Origin: Burkholderia lata
GTDB taxonomy: Bacteria; Pseudomonadota; Gammaproteobacteria; Burkholderiales; Burkholderiaceae
Assembly: GCF_902499335.1 (NCBI RefSeq)
Contig: NZ_CABVQK010000010.1
Location: 186,001 to 250,000, forward strand
Direction of reading: 5' to 3'
Length of the DNA: 64,000 bases
Positions 26,065 to 34,797 of the stretch are shown here, piece after piece; position 1 is the stretch's first letter; each line of letters opens with the position of its first letter. The position numbers were made by a program, and so were the translations under genes. The notes under the pieces were generated by a model. It was not told where the DNA came from. It made no database searches and worked only from the letters and a program-made list of their open reading frames with translations.

Positions 26065-27039
26065 TCAGCCCGGCGTGCTGCCGTCGAGCACGCGTTCGAG
26101 CGCGTCGAGTGCGCGGGCTGTCGAGTCCGGCGCGATGCAGTCGACGACGATCCGCTCCGGCATCGCGCGCAGCCAGGTGATCTGGCGCTTGCAGAGCTGG
26201 CGCGTCGCGAAGATGCCCTTGTCGCGCATCGTCCGGTAGTCGGTGTCGCCGTCGAGGAATTCCCACGCCTGCCGGTAGCCGACGCAGCGCATCGACGGCA
26301 GGTCGGGATGGAGGTCTTCGCGACGGCGCAGCCGCTCGACTTCATCGATGAAGCCCGCGTCGAGCATCGCGTCGAAGCGCTGTGCGATCCGTTTGTGCAA
26401 TACCGCGCGATCAGACGGTTCGAGCGCAACCGGCACGAAGCGGTAAGCGGCGGCCGCATCGTCCGTGCGGCGCGGCGCGGCAAGCAGCACCGACATCGGC
26501 TGCCCGCTCAGCATGAACACTTCGAGCGCCCGCTGGATCCGTTGCGAATCGTTCGGCGCGAGCCGCGCGGCCGTGTCGGGATCGACTTGCGCGAGCCGTG
26601 CGTGCAGCGCGGGCCAGCCGTCACGCTCGGCTTCGGCATCGAGTGTCGCGCGCACGTCCGGATCGGCGCCCGGCAGGTCGTTGAGCCCCTGCGTCAGCGC
26701 CTTGTAGTACAGCATCGTGCCGCCCGCGAGCAGCGGCGTGCGGCCGCGTGCGGTGATCTCGCCGATCAGGCGCAGCGTATCCGCGCGGAAACTCGCGGCC
26801 GAATACGCGTCGGCCGGATCGATGATGTCGATCAGGTGATGCGGCACGCTCGCGCGCTCGTCGCGCGACGGCTTCGCGGTGCCGATATCCATGTCGCGGT
26901 AGACGAGCGCCGAATCGACGCTGACGATCTCGATCGGGCGGCGCGCGGCGAGCCCCAGCGCCGCGGCCGTCTTGCCCGAAGCGGTGGGGCCGAGCAGGCA
27001 GGCGATCGTCGTCGGGCTGGCGTGCGGTGCCGGGCTCAT
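26065..27039 (-). CDS. miaA: tRNA dimethylallyltransferase
   Basis: The protein is 324 aa. P-loop GPTASGKT at residues 17-24 is followed by SVDSALVYRDMDIGTAKP and PHHLIDIIDP, both diagnostic of MiaA, which prenylates A37 of tRNAs reading UNN codons. The ATG (complement 27,037-27,039) overlaps the mutL stop by 4 bp. It is preferred to in-frame starts upstream inside mutL. The mutL-miaA order is conserved in many proteobacteria. Confidence 0.97.
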   Translation of the reverse strand: MSPAPHASPTTIACLLGPTASGKTAAALGLAARRPIEIVSVDSALVYRDMDIGTAKPSRDERASVPHHLIDIIDPADAYSAASFRADTLRLIGEITARGRTPLLAGGTMLYYKALTQGLNDLPGADPDVRATLDAEAERDGWPALHARLAQVDPDTAARLAPNDSQRIQRALEVFMLSGQPMSVLLAAPRRTDDAAAAYRFVPVALEPSDRAVLHKRIAQRFDAMLDAGFIDEVERLRRREDLHPDLPSMRCVGYRQAWEFLDGDTDYRTMRDKGIFATRQLCKRQITWLRAMPERIVVDCIAPDSTARALDALERVLDGSTPG

Positions 27040-29033
27040 TGGCCGCGCATGAAGAGGCGGTCGAGATCGTTCAGCGTGAGCTGATACCACGTCGGCCGGC
27101 CGTGATTGCACTGGTCCGCGCGTTCGGTCGCCTCCATCTGCCGCAGCAGCGCGTTCATCTCGTCGAGCGTCAGGCGCCGGTTCGCGCGCACCGCATGGTG
27201 GCAGGCGAGCGTGCCGAGCAGTTCGTGCTGGCGCTCCGTGAGCACGCGCGAGCCGCCGAACGCATGCAGGTCGGCGAGCACCGCGCGCGCGAGCGACTGC
27301 AGGTCGGCATCCTTCAGCAGCGCCGGAACCGCGCGGATCGCGAGCGTCGTCGGCGACAGCACCGCCAGGTCGAAGCCGAGCGATTCGAGCGTGTCGCGTT
27401 CTTCCTCGACCGTGCCGATCTCGACCGGCGTGGCCGTCATCGAGATCGGCAGCAGCAGCGCCTGCACGGCGACCGAGCGGTCGGCCAGCGCGTTCTTGAA
27501 CTGTTCGTACAGGATCCGCTCGTGTGCCGCGTGCATGTCGACGATCACGAGGCCGTGCGCGTTCTGCGCGAGCACGTAGATGCCGTGAATCTGGCCCAGT
27601 GCGAAGCCGAGCGGCTGCTCGTCGTGCGCGGTGGCGGCGATCGGCGAAGCCGGAAAGCCAGCCGAGAAGCCCGGCAGCGGCGCGAACGGCGCGTCGGCCG
27701 AATCGCGGGCGATGGGCGTCGTGCCGTCCGGCGTACCCGCGCCCGTGTCCTTGCGACCGAACAGCGCGTCATAGAGCGCGAGCGGCTGCGCGACGGGCAG
27801 CGTGCCCTGGGTCATCCGTGCCTGACGCATCCAGGTGTTGCCCGACGATGAGGACGACGACGGCGAGAAGCCGCTGCTGCCGAGCGCGTTGCCCTGCTGG
27901 CTCTGGCCGAGCGGTGTATCCAGGAACGAAGCGGGCCCGCGCGGCGCCGGTGAGAGTTGCGCGGCATGGCCGCCCGCCGTGGTTTCCGGCGACGCGCCCG
28001 CGTGGCGCGCCAGCGCGCGCTGGACCGCATGGAACACGTACTGGTGGATCGAGCGCGAATCGCGGAAGCGTACCTCGATCTTCGACGGGTGCACGTTCAC
28101 GTCGACGGCTTCGGGCGGCAGGTCGAGGAACAGCACATACGACGGGTAGCGGTCGCCGTGCAGCACGTCCTCGTAGGCCGCGCGCACGGCGTGCGTCAGC
28201 AGCTTGTCGCGCACGAAGCGGCCGTTGACGAAGAAGTATTGCTGGTCGGCACGCCCGCGGCTCGCCGTCGGCAGGCCTGCGCAGCCGTAGACCGCAAGCG
28301 GGCCGGCCTGCTCGTCTAGCGGCAGGTGCGCGGTCGCGAAGCTGTCACCGAGGATTTTCGCGACGCGCTGCGCGGGCTCGGTCGCATTCCAGTGCTCGAC
28401 CGCCTTGCCGTTGTGCAGCACCGAGATCGCGACGTCCGGCCGCGCGAGCGCTGCGCGGCGAATCATTTCCAGGCAGTGGCCGAACTCCGTCTGCTCGCTC
28501 TTCAGGAACTTGCGCCGTGCGGGCGTGTTGAAGTACAGCTCGCGCACCTCGATCGTCGTGCCAGTCGCTCCAGCGGCGGGCGACAGCACGCCCGTCTGCG
28601 CGTCGATCTTCATCGCATGCGCGGCATCGGCCGTCCGGCTCGTGATCGACATCTCGGCGACCGACGCGATCGATGCGAGCGCTTCGCCGCGGAACCCGAG
28701 CGTGGCGACCGCCTCGAGCTCCTCGAGCGAACGGATCTTGCTGGTGGCATGGCGCATCAGCGCAAGCGCCAGCTCGTCCGGTGGAATCCCGCAGCCGTCG
28801 TCGGTGATCGAGATGCGCTTGACGCCGCCTTCTTCCAGCACGATGCGCAGCGTGCTGGCGCCGGCGTCCATCGCGTTCTCGAGCAGTTCCTTGACGACCG
28901 ACGCCGGGCGTTCGACGACCTCGCCGGCGGCGATCTGGCTGATCAGCTGGTCGGGCAGGGGCTGGATCGCGCGCAGCGGGCGCGGAGCAGGGGCGGGCGC
29001 GGCGCCCGCGGCCGTTTCGGTGATATCGGACAT
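27036..29033 (-). CDS. mutL: DNA mismatch repair protein MutL
   Basis: The protein is 665 aa. The GHKL ATPase motifs are present: KELLENAMDAGAS, ITDDGCGIP, HATSKI, and GFRGEALASIASVA. The linker (residues ~345-455) is Ser/Pro/Gly-rich and variable. The C-terminal dimerisation domain ends NHGRPTWYQLTLNDLDRLF. It couples MutS mismatch recognition to downstream repair. It is cotranscribed with miaA by a 4-bp overlap. Confidence 0.98.
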   Translation of the reverse strand: MSDITETAAGAAPAPAPRPLRAIQPLPDQLISQIAAGEVVERPASVVKELLENAMDAGASTLRIVLEEGGVKRISITDDGCGIPPDELALALMRHATSKIRSLEELEAVATLGFRGEALASIASVAEMSITSRTADAAHAMKIDAQTGVLSPAAGATGTTIEVRELYFNTPARRKFLKSEQTEFGHCLEMIRRAALARPDVAISVLHNGKAVEHWNATEPAQRVAKILGDSFATAHLPLDEQAGPLAVYGCAGLPTASRGRADQQYFFVNGRFVRDKLLTHAVRAAYEDVLHGDRYPSYVLFLDLPPEAVDVNVHPSKIEVRFRDSRSIHQYVFHAVQRALARHAGASPETTAGGHAAQLSPAPRGPASFLDTPLGQSQQGNALGSSGFSPSSSSSSGNTWMRQARMTQGTLPVAQPLALYDALFGRKDTGAGTPDGTTPIARDSADAPFAPLPGFSAGFPASPIAATAHDEQPLGFALGQIHGIYVLAQNAHGLVIVDMHAAHERILYEQFKNALADRSVAVQALLLPISMTATPVEIGTVEEERDTLESLGFDLAVLSPTTLAIRAVPALLKDADLQSLARAVLADLHAFGGSRVLTERQHELLGTLACHHAVRANRRLTLDEMNALLRQMEATERADQCNHGRPTWYQLTLNDLDRLFMRGQ

Positions 29034-29206
29034 GGCCGAATTATAGCGAGGCGGCGAATGCGTGCCGGGGCGACTGGCGGTTACGTTTTTTCACGGAGCC
29101 TTAAGGTAGTTTCGGTATCATGGGTCCGTAACACGCCCGGCCTTGACCGGTGGGCGCTTCAGCCTTTTTCGGCCGTTCCGGCCCTTTCGCCATCGAGGAA
29201 TCGCAT

Positions 29207-29890
29207 TTGGATACGCTGCTTCATTTCGTCAATCTTGTCCTGCATATCGACGCCTTCCTCGGCGATTTCATCCGGCAGTACGGCGCCTGGGTCTATCTCG
29301 TGCTGTTCCTGATCGTATTCTGCGAGACGGGGCTCGTCGTGTTCCCGTTCCTGCCGGGCGATTCGCTGCTGTTCATCGGCGGCGCGTTTGCGGCGACGGG
29401 CGAGATGAACGTCGGCCTGCTGATCGTGCTGCTGCTGGTCGCTGCGATATCCGGCAACACCGTCAACTACCTGATCGGCCGCTGGGTCGGCCCGAAGGTG
29501 TTCAACACGCATATCCCGGTGCTCGAGCGCTTCCTCGATCGCGCCGCGCTGCAGAAGACCCACTCGTTCTACGACAAGCACGGCGGCAAGACGATCGTGC
29601 TCGCGCGCTTCATTCCGGTCGTGCGTACGTTCGCGCCGTTCGTCGCGGGGGCGTCGTCGATGAGCGCCGCGCGCTTCCAGCTGTTCAACGTGGTTGGCGC
29701 GCTGGTGTGGGTGCTGTTGCTCGTACTGCTCGGCTATTTCTTCGGCAACATCCCGTTCATCCGTCAGTACCTGAACGTGATCGTGCTGGTCGGGATTGGG
29801 GCGGCGGTCGTGCCGGTTGCGCTTGGTGCCGTGTGGAAGCTGGTGCGCGGGCGGCAGTCGGATAATGCGCAGAATACGGGCGGGCGTTGA
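29207..29890 (+). CDS. DedA-family membrane protein
   Basis: The protein is 227 aa with about five hydrophobic segments. It shows the DedA motifs: FCETGLVVFPFLPGDSLLF in the re-entrant loop, GNTVNYLIGRW, and ARFIPVVRTFAPFVAGASSM. DedA (SNARE-associated/VTT) proteins act in the inner membrane as undecaprenyl-phosphate or phospholipid flippases. The start is a TTG (29,207) preceded by GAGGAA at 6 nt; upstream in-frame codons have no ribosome-binding site. It is divergent from mutL and is the last core gene before the scar region. Confidence 0.92.
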   Translation: MDTLLHFVNLVLHIDAFLGDFIRQYGAWVYLVLFLIVFCETGLVVFPFLPGDSLLFIGGAFAATGEMNVGLLIVLLLVAAISGNTVNYLIGRWVGPKVFNTHIPVLERFLDRAALQKTHSFYDKHGGKTIVLARFIPVVRTFAPFVAGASSMSAARFQLFNVVGALVWVLLLVLLGYFFGNIPFIRQYLNVIVLVGIGAAVVPVALGAVWKLVRGRQSDNAQNTGGR

Positions 29891-29939
29891 GCGGGAGCTT
29901 CGTTTTCGGTGAAATGGAAAAGCGTGGCGATTTTGACTG

Positions 29940-30960
29940 AACCCATAAGTTGGATGGTAAAACTAAAAGCCCAAGGCCAGAGTTCCGTGTTGCATGAAAC
30001 TCAACTCCGTTTCAATTTGAGCTTGATGTGTTGGATGTTGTAGTCGTGCGGATCTAGCGTGTCGCGCGAGTGCTCCACGCAAGTGAAGCTATACTTCCCG
30101 AGCAGCACTCGGGCTCGACGTGCCGAAGCAGCTGCTGCCGCGGCATTGTCGTGGCATCGCTCTTGCGCGACATGCTCAGGGTCAGCTTGTATTGCTCAAC
30201 ACCGGCATTTGGTACTGCTAGTCTAGATTCAGACGCGATAACGCGTTGTCCTGGCATCGGAATTTGGCCAGCGCCTACTTCAGCATGCAGATGACAAGCT
30301 CGAAGCTTGGACGTCGATCCATCTGGTAAGCCACGCGTGCTGTCGTACAGGTCCATCACCGGCGACAGACACGGCTTCGCCTGCCGATATTGAATTTCGT
30401 CACATCCACCACCCACTTCTGGTTGTGGCTGTCGAGCACCAAACTGACGTTGCGGCAAGTAGGGTCCGCTTGGCCGACTTCACCTCGCTAGGAGCCGCAT
30501 TTCATCGGGCGCACCATGGACTTCAGTTGCAATTGCGGCATTGCTTTGCCTCTGCGCGCCCATGTGGCTTACGAGATGACCGGCCTGCTGGATCGTAGCC
30601 GTGACGCGCCGAATAGCGTAGCGGCCCTTGTTGCGCTTGAACACCATACGGACTTGCATCTTGAGTTCAGCATTCCGGCCGTCGACGTCCAATGTACCGA
30701 TCTCGCGATAGAACCTGCTGCGTGCCAAGCTCGCCACCTTCAGGAGCACCGCAACCGCCTGTACACTGGAGGCCTGAAGCAGCTTCTCGCAGGTCTTGGC
30801 GTACCGCTCCGTCACTCGTTGGTGGCGGCCCAGCCACGCCAGCCGCTCCAGTCGTGGGCCGCGATAGCGCTTGTACCAAGCTCGGCGACGACGGACATTT
30901 TTCAGAGGGGGCACATGAATGCTCCTCGTGCGCGGAAGGCTGGCTAATTCCTTTTTGTTG
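29940..30960 (-). mobile_element. Decayed IS3-family (IS150/IS407-like) insertion sequence remnant
   Basis: Read right to left in broken frames, this stretch gives pieces of an IS3-family OrfB. The first is AVLLKVASLARSRFYREI with VRMVFKRNKGRYAIRRVTAT and IQQAGHLVSHMGAQR (30,490-30,760). Then come ...VDVTEF..., LSPVMDLYDS, RRPSFELV..ML and SMSRK, and a final NG-type end near 29,950. Several frameshifts, stops and substitutions separate them, so no active transposase is made. The DDE catalytic domain is split. I could not define terminal inverted repeats or a target duplication. It marks the left border of the low-GC region before the capsule genes. Confidence 0.75.
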
Positions 30961-30988
30961 TGCCGGTAGTTCGGGCGCGCCCCTTGCT

Positions 30989-32578
30989 TTAGCGCAGCGT
31001 GACGTATTTGAGTCCAATCCCGACAGTTCGATCATCGTTTGAATTTCCCCCAACATCACATGGCCGTAATGCCCCTTGCACATCGAAGGAGATGGCCAGC
31101 AACCGGTGCTTGACGGCCTCGGCGTCGAGTCGGACGACCCACTCCATACTTCCCTCCTGGCAAAGGGAGAGTTGACATTCGTGGCCATTGACCACGACGC
31201 GTATGGTCGGCGGAGTCACCGAGCCGGGCGCAAACACGTGACCGTGCAATGTGAGTTCGAAGTCGCAGCTAGGCGACACGGGTTCGGGAAGGCTCAGCGG
31301 AATGGTCAGCGACGCACGCACTTCAGCACTCCACACCCCCCAATTTTCAGGCCAGTACCAGCCGTATCCGAAGATGGAGCATGCAGCGCCAGGCGTATCC
31401 AGTGCCATGCTGAGCGATTGTCCCGGAGCTAGCGTTGGCAATTCCGGAAGGCCGTTCGCCGTTGGATCCAATCCCCAGCGGTAGCCGAAAATCTGGTTGA
31501 GCACATCCTCGGGAAACGACGGCAGTGTGTCTGCCGAACGTTGAGGCAGTGGCCAGTGCCATGCGCGCTGTCTCGCACGGGAGAAAGCCCTTAGCGAGCG
31601 AACGCTGGCCACCTCGGGCCTGACGGGTATCCACGACGAGCAGGTCGCCGGCAAAAGACTGACCCTATTGCGATCGTCGTCGAGCAATCGCCGAATATCG
31701 TTGCACCCGAGATAGCCGGCTTCGTTGAGCACACCGGAGGATATTGATCCAACGAATGCAAGATTGTCCGCACAGAGCAGGCTATATGTGTTGCCGCCTA
31801 CAAGCACCGCGTTGGGTACTTGTTCCAGTAGCGCGTGCAGGTGGCTCGTATCGGTCTGCGCAGGATGAGGTCGAACTGCCAGCAGATCGACTTCCTTTGC
31901 CCAATCACTAATTTGCTTGCTGAAGTCGACGGGGTGCGTAATGCAGCCGCCGCGCACGACGGCAAGATCAACGGTCATCTGCCCAACAAAGACCCCGACG
32001 CTCCGATTCGGCCGTACGATCGATGACTGTCCTCGCCGTGCAAAGTGAGCACGCAAGCTGGCGGCAGCAGACCAGAACATTTCCTCGTCGATACGCAGCC
32101 GCTCCAGGACACGCTGGATCCCGATGTCGTTGGTGCGCATTGCCAGATGCAGATCACGGGTAAAGCGGATCGAGTGGATTTCCACGTCGATGAATGCGGC
32201 TCCGTGGCTGTCTACGTATTGCATGATGGACGGCGGCAAGCCCCAGCCAATCACCAGGGTAGCGGGCGTCAAGGCCAGCGAACTCAGTAGCTCGGTGGCC
32301 TGATTCAAGTCAGTTGTGCACGCTGCGGCCCATCCATCCGGGCTTTGCGGTAAGTCCAGTGCCTCCATGACCTTGCGCACCGGAATGTTCCCGCCCTGCG
32401 AGCAAGAACAGATCTCCCGCACGCGCCAACCTAGTCTCGAAGCCGCCGTCCCGAAGAAGGCACGCAAGAACTTGCGGTTGACCGGTGACGCCAGCGGCAA
32501 TCCGTTCTCGCGCGAACGGAAAAAATCGTCAGCGAAGACCACCTCTTCGATGTGCGGTCGTCGTCTCAATTCCAGCAT
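30989..32578 (-). CDS. Probable surface-polysaccharide biosynthesis protein with C-terminal beta domain (unrecognised family)
   Basis: The protein is 529 aa with no signal peptide or membrane helix. The first ~350 residues look like a GT-B-type fold: DLLAVRPHPAQTD near 240 and FVGSISSGVLNEAGYLGC near 285 resemble the KPHP...SS..EAL ends of KpsC/KpsS-like Kdo transferases. From ~390 to the end is a beta-rich domain with YGWYWPENWGVWSAEVRASL, a W/G pattern I associate with glycan-linked accessory domains. Function is not established; a glycosyltransferase or glycan-modifying enzyme is the best guess. It is isolated between an IS remnant and gene debris, about 2 kb from the capsule locus. GC content is moderate. 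Confidence 0.6.
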   Translation of the reverse strand: MLELRRRPHIEEVVFADDFFRSRENGLPLASPVNRKFLRAFFGTAASRLGWRVREICSCSQGGNIPVRKVMEALDLPQSPDGWAAACTTDLNQATELLSSLALTPATLVIGWGLPPSIMQYVDSHGAAFIDVEIHSIRFTRDLHLAMRTNDIGIQRVLERLRIDEEMFWSAAASLRAHFARRGQSSIVRPNRSVGVFVGQMTVDLAVVRGGCITHPVDFSKQISDWAKEVDLLAVRPHPAQTDTSHLHALLEQVPNAVLVGGNTYSLLCADNLAFVGSISSGVLNEAGYLGCNDIRRLLDDDRNRVSLLPATCSSWIPVRPEVASVRSLRAFSRARQRAWHWPLPQRSADTLPSFPEDVLNQIFGYRWGLDPTANGLPELPTLAPGQSLSMALDTPGAACSIFGYGWYWPENWGVWSAEVRASLTIPLSLPEPVSPSCDFELTLHGHVFAPGSVTPPTIRVVVNGHECQLSLCQEGSMEWVVRLDAEAVKHRLLAISFDVQGALRPCDVGGNSNDDRTVGIGLKYVTLR

Positions 32579-32635
32579 GAATCCATTGACTGTCTATTGC
32601 AGGTTATTGAATGAATCGCGAGTGCATCAATGACA

Positions 32636-32663
32636 GAGACAAGCCGCGTCAGGCGGCTGTCTC
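32636..32663. other. Strong hairpin in the leader of the 529-aa gene
   Basis: GAGACA-A-GCCGC-gtcag-GCGGC-TGTCTC forms an 11-bp stem with one bulged A, about 60 bp upstream of the 529-aa gene on the minus strand. No T run adjoins it, so it is more likely a leader structure or operator than a terminator. Confidence 0.4.
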
Positions 32664-32734
32664 GCGAGAAAACACAAACGTCGGATTTATATAGTGATGC
32701 ATGTCGCTCGGCGCGACGTCGACATCTGCGAATT

Positions 32735-33346
32735 CTAGATCGTGGTCGTGTCCCGCTTAACCGGTGTCGGAACGCACGCTGCAGATCGCCAAAAATCTCG
32801 GTGGTTATGGCATGGGGCGGGCAGTGACGCAGTACCCCGTTGCGCGTGATTGTGCATCGCCGTCTGGCCCCTCGGTACCCTGACTTCGGATCTCGAAATC
32901 ACGGCGCTCGATTTGTGGTGCGTCGATGGATCAGAGGGGATGCCGAACCACGTGTACGACGCAGTCGGTAACCACCGTCGCGAGCGTTGCATAAAGTTCA
33001 GGAATTGGGGCAGCAGCGATTGAGCGACGCGCATCGGCCTCCTTGAGCAACTCGGGGCGATGAAGTCGATATTCGCGCCAACGTCGAGCGCCTGATTGTC
33101 CGGGATGACGAATCGGCGGAGCGGGGCCTGGTCCAGATCACGTTTCGGATATCGAATGTCCCGGCTCAGCGACGCGGAATAATACCTTTCGTGCCGGCGA
33201 TAAAAATCAAACATCATTGATATCGCACAGATTTCGAAAGTGACTTTTTGCTGCTCCCTTTGATTTCCGTGCAAGGCGTCTCCCGGCTCGACATCGCGCT
33301 CTCTTCTGTTAATGGGGGCATATTGTTTGCCCGCGCTGGCGCTCAT
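32735..33346 (-). pseudogene. Possible remnant of a FkbM-like methyltransferase
   Basis: A frame starting near 33,346 gives YYSASLSRDIRYPKR and FVIPDNQALDVGANI, where DVGANI resembles the SAM-binding motif I of FkbM-type methyltransferases. After this point the frame loses resemblance, while an adjacent frame gives APELLKEADARR, RRDFEIRSQG and similar fragments, so one or more frameshifts are likely. No complete domain remains. FkbM methyltransferases are common in capsule loci. The evidence is one motif, so confidence is low. Confidence 0.3.
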
Positions 33347-33700
33347 CGTACTCGCGCACGGGGAGAGTGCGATAATCCTTTTTGTTACCGTTGATTACAT
33401 CACATTGCCTCGTTGGCGAATTCGAGACATCGCGGTTTCCGGCATATTTGGCGACGAAGTCGTGGCGCCGTGCCAATGGCGCATTCATATAGGTTGCCGA
33501 TGAACAGCGGCTTGAACACACGCCCGGGGCGGGCTTTGGACAGCCGTGGCCCACGCATCGGATGCGCAGGTTTCTCGCGGATGAATTCGAAATTCCCCAT
33601 ATGTCGACAGGGCACAACACTTGGCCTTCGGTATGAGTTTCCCGTGGTCATCTCTAATTTGCGCTGAGTGGGCTTTGGGGTATTCGGCATCCCGCTATTG
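33347..33700. other. Gene-poor debris between the remnant and the mscS terminator
   Basis: This segment holds only short unsupported frames on both strands (for example minus 33,400-33,690, including KPLFIGNLYECAIGT). None has a recognisable domain, good ribosome-binding site or Burkholderia-like codon use. It appears to be decayed accessory DNA. Confidence 0.5.
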
Positions 33701-33706
33701 AAAACA

Positions 33707-33731
33707 AAACCCTCGCGCTTGGCGAGGGTTT
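33707..33731 (-). terminator. Intrinsic terminator of the mscS-type gene
   Basis: A 10-bp perfect stem (AAACCCTCGC / GCGAGGGTTT) with a 5-nt loop. Read on the minus strand it is followed by TTTTGTTTT. It lies 53 bp past the stop of the channel gene. Confidence 0.85.
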
Positions 33732-33783
33732 GTCGATAGTCTGAGCATGGCGGTTGCCACGCTTTTTCGCCCGTGCGCTGCCA

Positions 33784-34596
33784 CTACGCGTTGCGATGCG
33801 AGACTGGCGTTTCGGGCGTCGGGTATCGCGCGTCGCGGAACGTCTCAAGAATTACGCGGTTGGTGTCGCAGTACACCTGCCAGTAGTGCTCAGGCTGCGT
33901 GGACGGACGCACGAACAGCAGCGGGCCTTCCGGCGTGAACTGCAGCACGCCGACGTCCGGCACGGGATTGGTCAGCACGTTCGGGATCTGCTGGATCGAC
34001 GTCTTCAGGCGGTTGATCGCGTCGACCGCATCGACGCCGTTCGCAATCTTCGCGGTCAGGTCGACACGACGGTGCGACGTTGCGCTGTAGTTAGCGATGT
34101 TGTCCGAAAAAATCTTGTTGTTGCCGACGATCGTCACGATGTTGTCGGGCGTGATGATCGTGGTGCCGAACAGGCCGAGTTCCTTGACCGTGCCGGTGAC
34201 GCCACCTGCATTGATCACGTCGCCGATCTTAAATGGACGCAGCACCTGCATGAAGACGCCTGCGGCGAAATGCGCAAGCAGGCCGCCCCAGGCCGTGCCG
34301 ATCGCGAGGCCGAGGCCGGCGAGCAGGGCAGCGAACGAGGTCGTCTGAACGCCGAAGATCTGCAGGATTGCGAGGATCAGCAGGATAGTCAGCAGTACGC
34401 CGACGACGGATGTTAGGTAGTCGGTCAGTGTCGGGTCGATCTTGCCACTGCGGCGCACGACTTTGCTGAGCAGGCGGGTGCCGATGCGGATCACCCAGCG
34501 GCCGACGAACCACAACACGATCGCGGCGAGGAGGTTGAGGCCGAAGTCCAGGCCGCGGGTCATCAGGAATTGTTGCGCGGTGGCGAGATCGATCAT
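33784..34596 (-). CDS. Small-conductance mechanosensitive channel (MscS family)
   Basis: The protein is 270 aa. It has N-terminal hydrophobic helices (LNLLAAIVLWFVGRWVI; SVVGVLLTILLILAILQI), then the Gly/Ala-rich pore helix LAGLGLAIGTAWGGLLAHFA, then the beta domain starting FMQVLRPFKIGDVINAGG. It is an inner-membrane heptamer that opens on osmotic downshift. ATG 34,596 is chosen; the open frame upstream to 34,683 has a charged extension without family support. It is core-like in GC content and sits between the scar and the capsule genes with its own terminator. Confidence 0.92.
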   Translation of the reverse strand: MIDLATAQQFLMTRGLDFGLNLLAAIVLWFVGRWVIRIGTRLLSKVVRRSGKIDPTLTDYLTSVVGVLLTILLILAILQIFGVQTTSFAALLAGLGLAIGTAWGGLLAHFAAGVFMQVLRPFKIGDVINAGGVTGTVKELGLFGTTIITPDNIVTIVGNNKIFSDNIANYSATSHRRVDLTAKIANGVDAVDAINRLKTSIQQIPNVLTNPVPDVGVLQFTPEGPLLFVRPSTQPEHYWQVYCDTNRVILETFRDARYPTPETPVSHRNA

Positions 34597-34712
34597 GCGT
34601 TCTCCGAAGTCAAGAGTAAAAAGGGCGGCGCATGCACCAGGGTGGGTGGCGCTTTTATAACTCGACCTGTGAGGGGCGGGCAACCCGCCTTACATTGCGC
34701 GACGTAGTGAAA

Positions 34713-34744
34713 AACGGGCAGGACGCGTGCGCATACTGCCCGTT
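34713..34744 (-). terminator. Intrinsic terminator after manC
   Basis: Stem AACGGGCAG / CTGCCCGTT with a 14-nt loop, followed on the minus strand by TTTTT-like sequence (complement of gaaaaa at 34,710-34,714). It is 54 bp past the manC stop. Confidence 0.8.
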
Positions 34745-34797
34745 GGTGAGAGTCAGATCGCGGCCAAAGTCGGCGCGTGATCCGGAAATCGCTGTCG

